A stretch of 64,000 nt of DNA from Anaerococcus sp. Marseille-P3915 (lineage in GTDB: Bacteria; Bacillota; Clostridia; Tissierellales; Peptoniphilaceae). Under the pieces are notes generated by a model. That model saw only the letters and a program-made list of their open reading frames with translations. It was not told the origin of the DNA and did no database searches. Numbering within the stretch: the stretch's first letter is position 1; every line of letters begins with the position of its first letter. Shown here piece after piece: positions 62,928 to 64,000 of the stretch. A program made the translations under genes and the position numbers. The DNA lies in NCBI RefSeq assembly GCF_900258475.1, contig NZ_LT984887.1:629303-693302 (forward strand). The letters are read 5' to 3'.

Positions 62928-63452
62928 TCAGAAAAAGACGAGGATTTCACTTTCCTCGTCTTTTTCTATGTTAGGACTTTTGCAACAGCCCCCTTTTGAA
63001 TTAGTCTTTACTGCACCTATCTCTATAATTTTATCTGTTTTGTAATCTAGGCCGCTAGTTTCTATATCTACAACTACATAAATGTTCGTTGACTTTCTAC
63101 TAGCATATTTCTTTGCCTTCCTAGTTTTCGCTTGTTTGCTGAAACCAAATTTTACTTTATCTTTATCTTCTTTTCTATTCTCAATTAAGACTAGAGGTAT
63201 ACCGTCAAAATCAACAGGTTTCCTGCTTGTATTTATGCATTTAAATTCATATCCTATTTCATTTCGATATGCATAAGTTAAGGTCGCAGATCCATCATCA
63301 ATATTTTCTATTATTCTTTGCCGCAAATTTTCTCTAACCTTGCTATTGAAATTCCCTACATATACACCTGTATCTATTTCTTGCATCCATTTTGTTAGAT
63401 CACCTCTTAGGGAATTCTTCACTTTTGATAAAGTTATTACAGTCAGTGGCAT
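62928..63452 (-). pseudogene. cas2: cas2 with truncated C-terminal exonuclease domain (IS-interrupted)
   Basis: The frame encodes a complete Cas2 domain of type I-E (about 1-110): MPLTVITLSKVKNSLRGDLT, WMQEIDTGVYVGNFNSKVRE, DFDGIPLVLIENR. After a basic linker a DnaQ-like exonuclease starts with YVVVDIETSGLDYKTDKIIEIGAV (Asp129, Glu131 of the DEDD set). At residue 154-155 the sequence enters the IS (CCKSPNIEKDEE...) and ends after 174 residues. The exonuclease thus lacks its second and third motifs, which lie beyond the IS at 60788-61189. The Cas2 part may still fold and pair with Cas1. It overlaps cas1 by TAATG. Confidence 0.92.
62931..62966. terminator. Perfect hairpin at the upstream end of the IS
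   Basis: Thirteen-base perfect arms GAAAAAGACGAGG / CCTCGTCTTTTTC with a 10-base loop. T-rich arms make it a terminator in either direction. It lies just inside the IS, upstream of the transposase start, where it would stop transcripts entering from cas1-cas2. Confidence 0.8.
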
Positions 63453-64000
63453 TAGTCTCTTTCCTCATAACTTATTCCATAGGCTACATGGCCTTCCTTT
63501 TCATCCCACAAATAGATATTATCAAATTCGAATGCTTCTTCTTTATCTATTTCCATTAGATATTGTAAGTCTTTATTTATTTTGCTGACTAATTTGGTTT
63601 CTCTAATAATATCTCTCATGGCTAATCTACATTCGCGCGATATATCTTCACTTGACTCGTATTCACTTGTAATCTTAAATGCTAAAGGGATTGTTATATC
63701 AGCCTTATAAAGATCTGCTATATCATAAACAAAAGACTTATCATGACCAGTATGAACAAAGCCAAGGCCGCTTGACATTCCTAATGCTTGTATTACACTT
63801 TGGCATATTCCATATAAACATACATTACATGCAGAAAGTGCTTGATTTATTAAGTCAGAATCTTTAAAATCTTCTACTTTGTAATTTCTTCCTTTCCATT
63901 TTATTTCATATTCTTTAGAATATTTTCTATATACCCCTCTTATTCTAGATCCTTCTCTTCCACGTAATTGTTGCATAGTTAAATTTTCAACATCTTCATC
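63452..64000 (-). CDS. cas1: Cas1 integrase of type I-E (5' part outside window)
   Basis: The last 183 or so residues of Cas1; the frame is open to the window edge, so the N-terminal domain lies beyond it. The catalytic residues are in GREGSRIRGVYRKY (Glu), GFVHTGHDKSFVYDIADLYK (His and Asp), and the helical domain has NQALSACNVCLYGICQSVI. The family integrates spacers as a complex with Cas2. It is immediately upstream of cas2 with a 1-bp overlap. The other type I-E genes are expected to the right, outside the window. Confidence 0.95.
   Translation of the reverse strand, partial: DEDVENLTMQQLRGREGSRIRGVYRKYSKEYEIKWKGRNYKVEDFKDSDLINQALSACNVCLYGICQSVIQALGMSSGLGFVHTGHDKSFVYDIADLYKADITIPLAFKITSEYESSEDISRECRLAMRDIIRETKLVSKINKDLQYLMEIDKEEAFEFDNIYLWDEKEGHVAYGISYEERD

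Larger units (their letters stand above)
61190..62993 (-). mobile_element. IS1182-family insertion sequence inside the cas2-exonuclease gene
   Basis: About 1.8 kb with one intact transposase gene. The terminal inverted repeats are imperfect: left end GATGTTGCAGAATAGGTAA from 61191, right end (minus strand) GCTGTTGCAAAAGTCCTAA from 62989, 13 of 19 positions alike. A clean target duplication could not be identified, so ends are good to a few bases. A perfect hairpin at 62931-62966 lies between the right end and the transposase start. Its boundaries are supported by the split exonuclease fold on both sides. Confidence 0.85.

Overview
The window looks like a chromosomal segment of a low-GC, anaerobic Gram-positive, most likely a Tissierellia/Peptoniphilaceae member close to Anaerococcus. 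The grounds are the AT-rich sequence, AGGAGG-type ribosome binding sites, a LytR-CpsA-Psr protein, an oxygen-sensitive double-cubane reductase system, selenium-dependent molybdenum hydroxylases, and a Streptococcus-like type I-E CRISPR repeat with a Cas2-exonuclease fusion. The taxon is an inference from gene content. No rRNA or tRNA gene was seen.

Region 1 (1-8.9 kb, minus strand) is the end of a cell-surface polysaccharide/glycoconjugate locus: LCP protein, MurJ-type flippase, membrane-bound nucleotide-sugar 4,6-dehydratase, PLP aminotransferase, NAD-dependent epimerase, small phosphoglycosyl transferase, and an ATP-grasp ligase cut by the window edge. A roughly 0.9 kb non-coding, repeat-bearing stretch follows (8.9-9.8 kb).

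Region 2 (9.8-20.6 kb) is mixed housekeeping: hotdog thioesterase, DUF697-type GTPase, an ogt-tag alkylation-repair pair, a glyoxalase-II-like gene broken by an in-frame stop, a citrate synthase / isocitrate dehydrogenase / aconitase operon (the oxidative arm to 2-oxoglutarate), guaB and a DegV protein.

Region 3 (20.7-60.3 kb) is the core of the window: about 40 kb devoted to selenium- and molybdenum-dependent purine/pyrimidine catabolism. A minus-strand operon (double-cubane reductase, its ATPase activator, DUF3343, cysteine-desulfurase-like) diverges from a plus-strand operon (selD, yedF, DUF3343, cysteine-desulfurase-like, RHH protein). Next come an XdhC-family gene, yqeB, a MobA/MocA-like gene, yqeC, a fused Se-dependent xanthine dehydrogenase and a dihydropyrimidinase; a secreted coiled-coil protein on the opposite strand; a three-subunit molybdenum hydroxylase; an NCS2 permease, ssnA and ygfK; and a ygeX-ygeW-ygeY-NCS1 permease-dihydropyrimidinase-carbamate kinase operon controlled from a divergent GntR-family gene. 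The block ends with cofactor supply: mogA-, moeA-, MOSC-, moaC- and moaA-type genes and modABC. Together they can import purine or hydantoin-like bases, import molybdate, build molybdopterin, provide activated selenium, hydroxylate or reduce the ring, open it, and recover ATP from carbamoyl phosphate. This gene set matches the E. coli yge/xdh cluster and the anaerobic purine/uric-acid degradation clusters of gut bacteria. A 17-bp operator-like palindrome in front of both the ygeX operon and the hydA-xdhD operon suggests that the GntR protein controls both.

Region 4 (60.5-64 kb) holds a four-repeat type I-E CRISPR array and a cas2 gene fused to a DEDDh exonuclease. An intact IS1182-type element has cut that exonuclease in two. 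A cas1 gene runs off the right edge.
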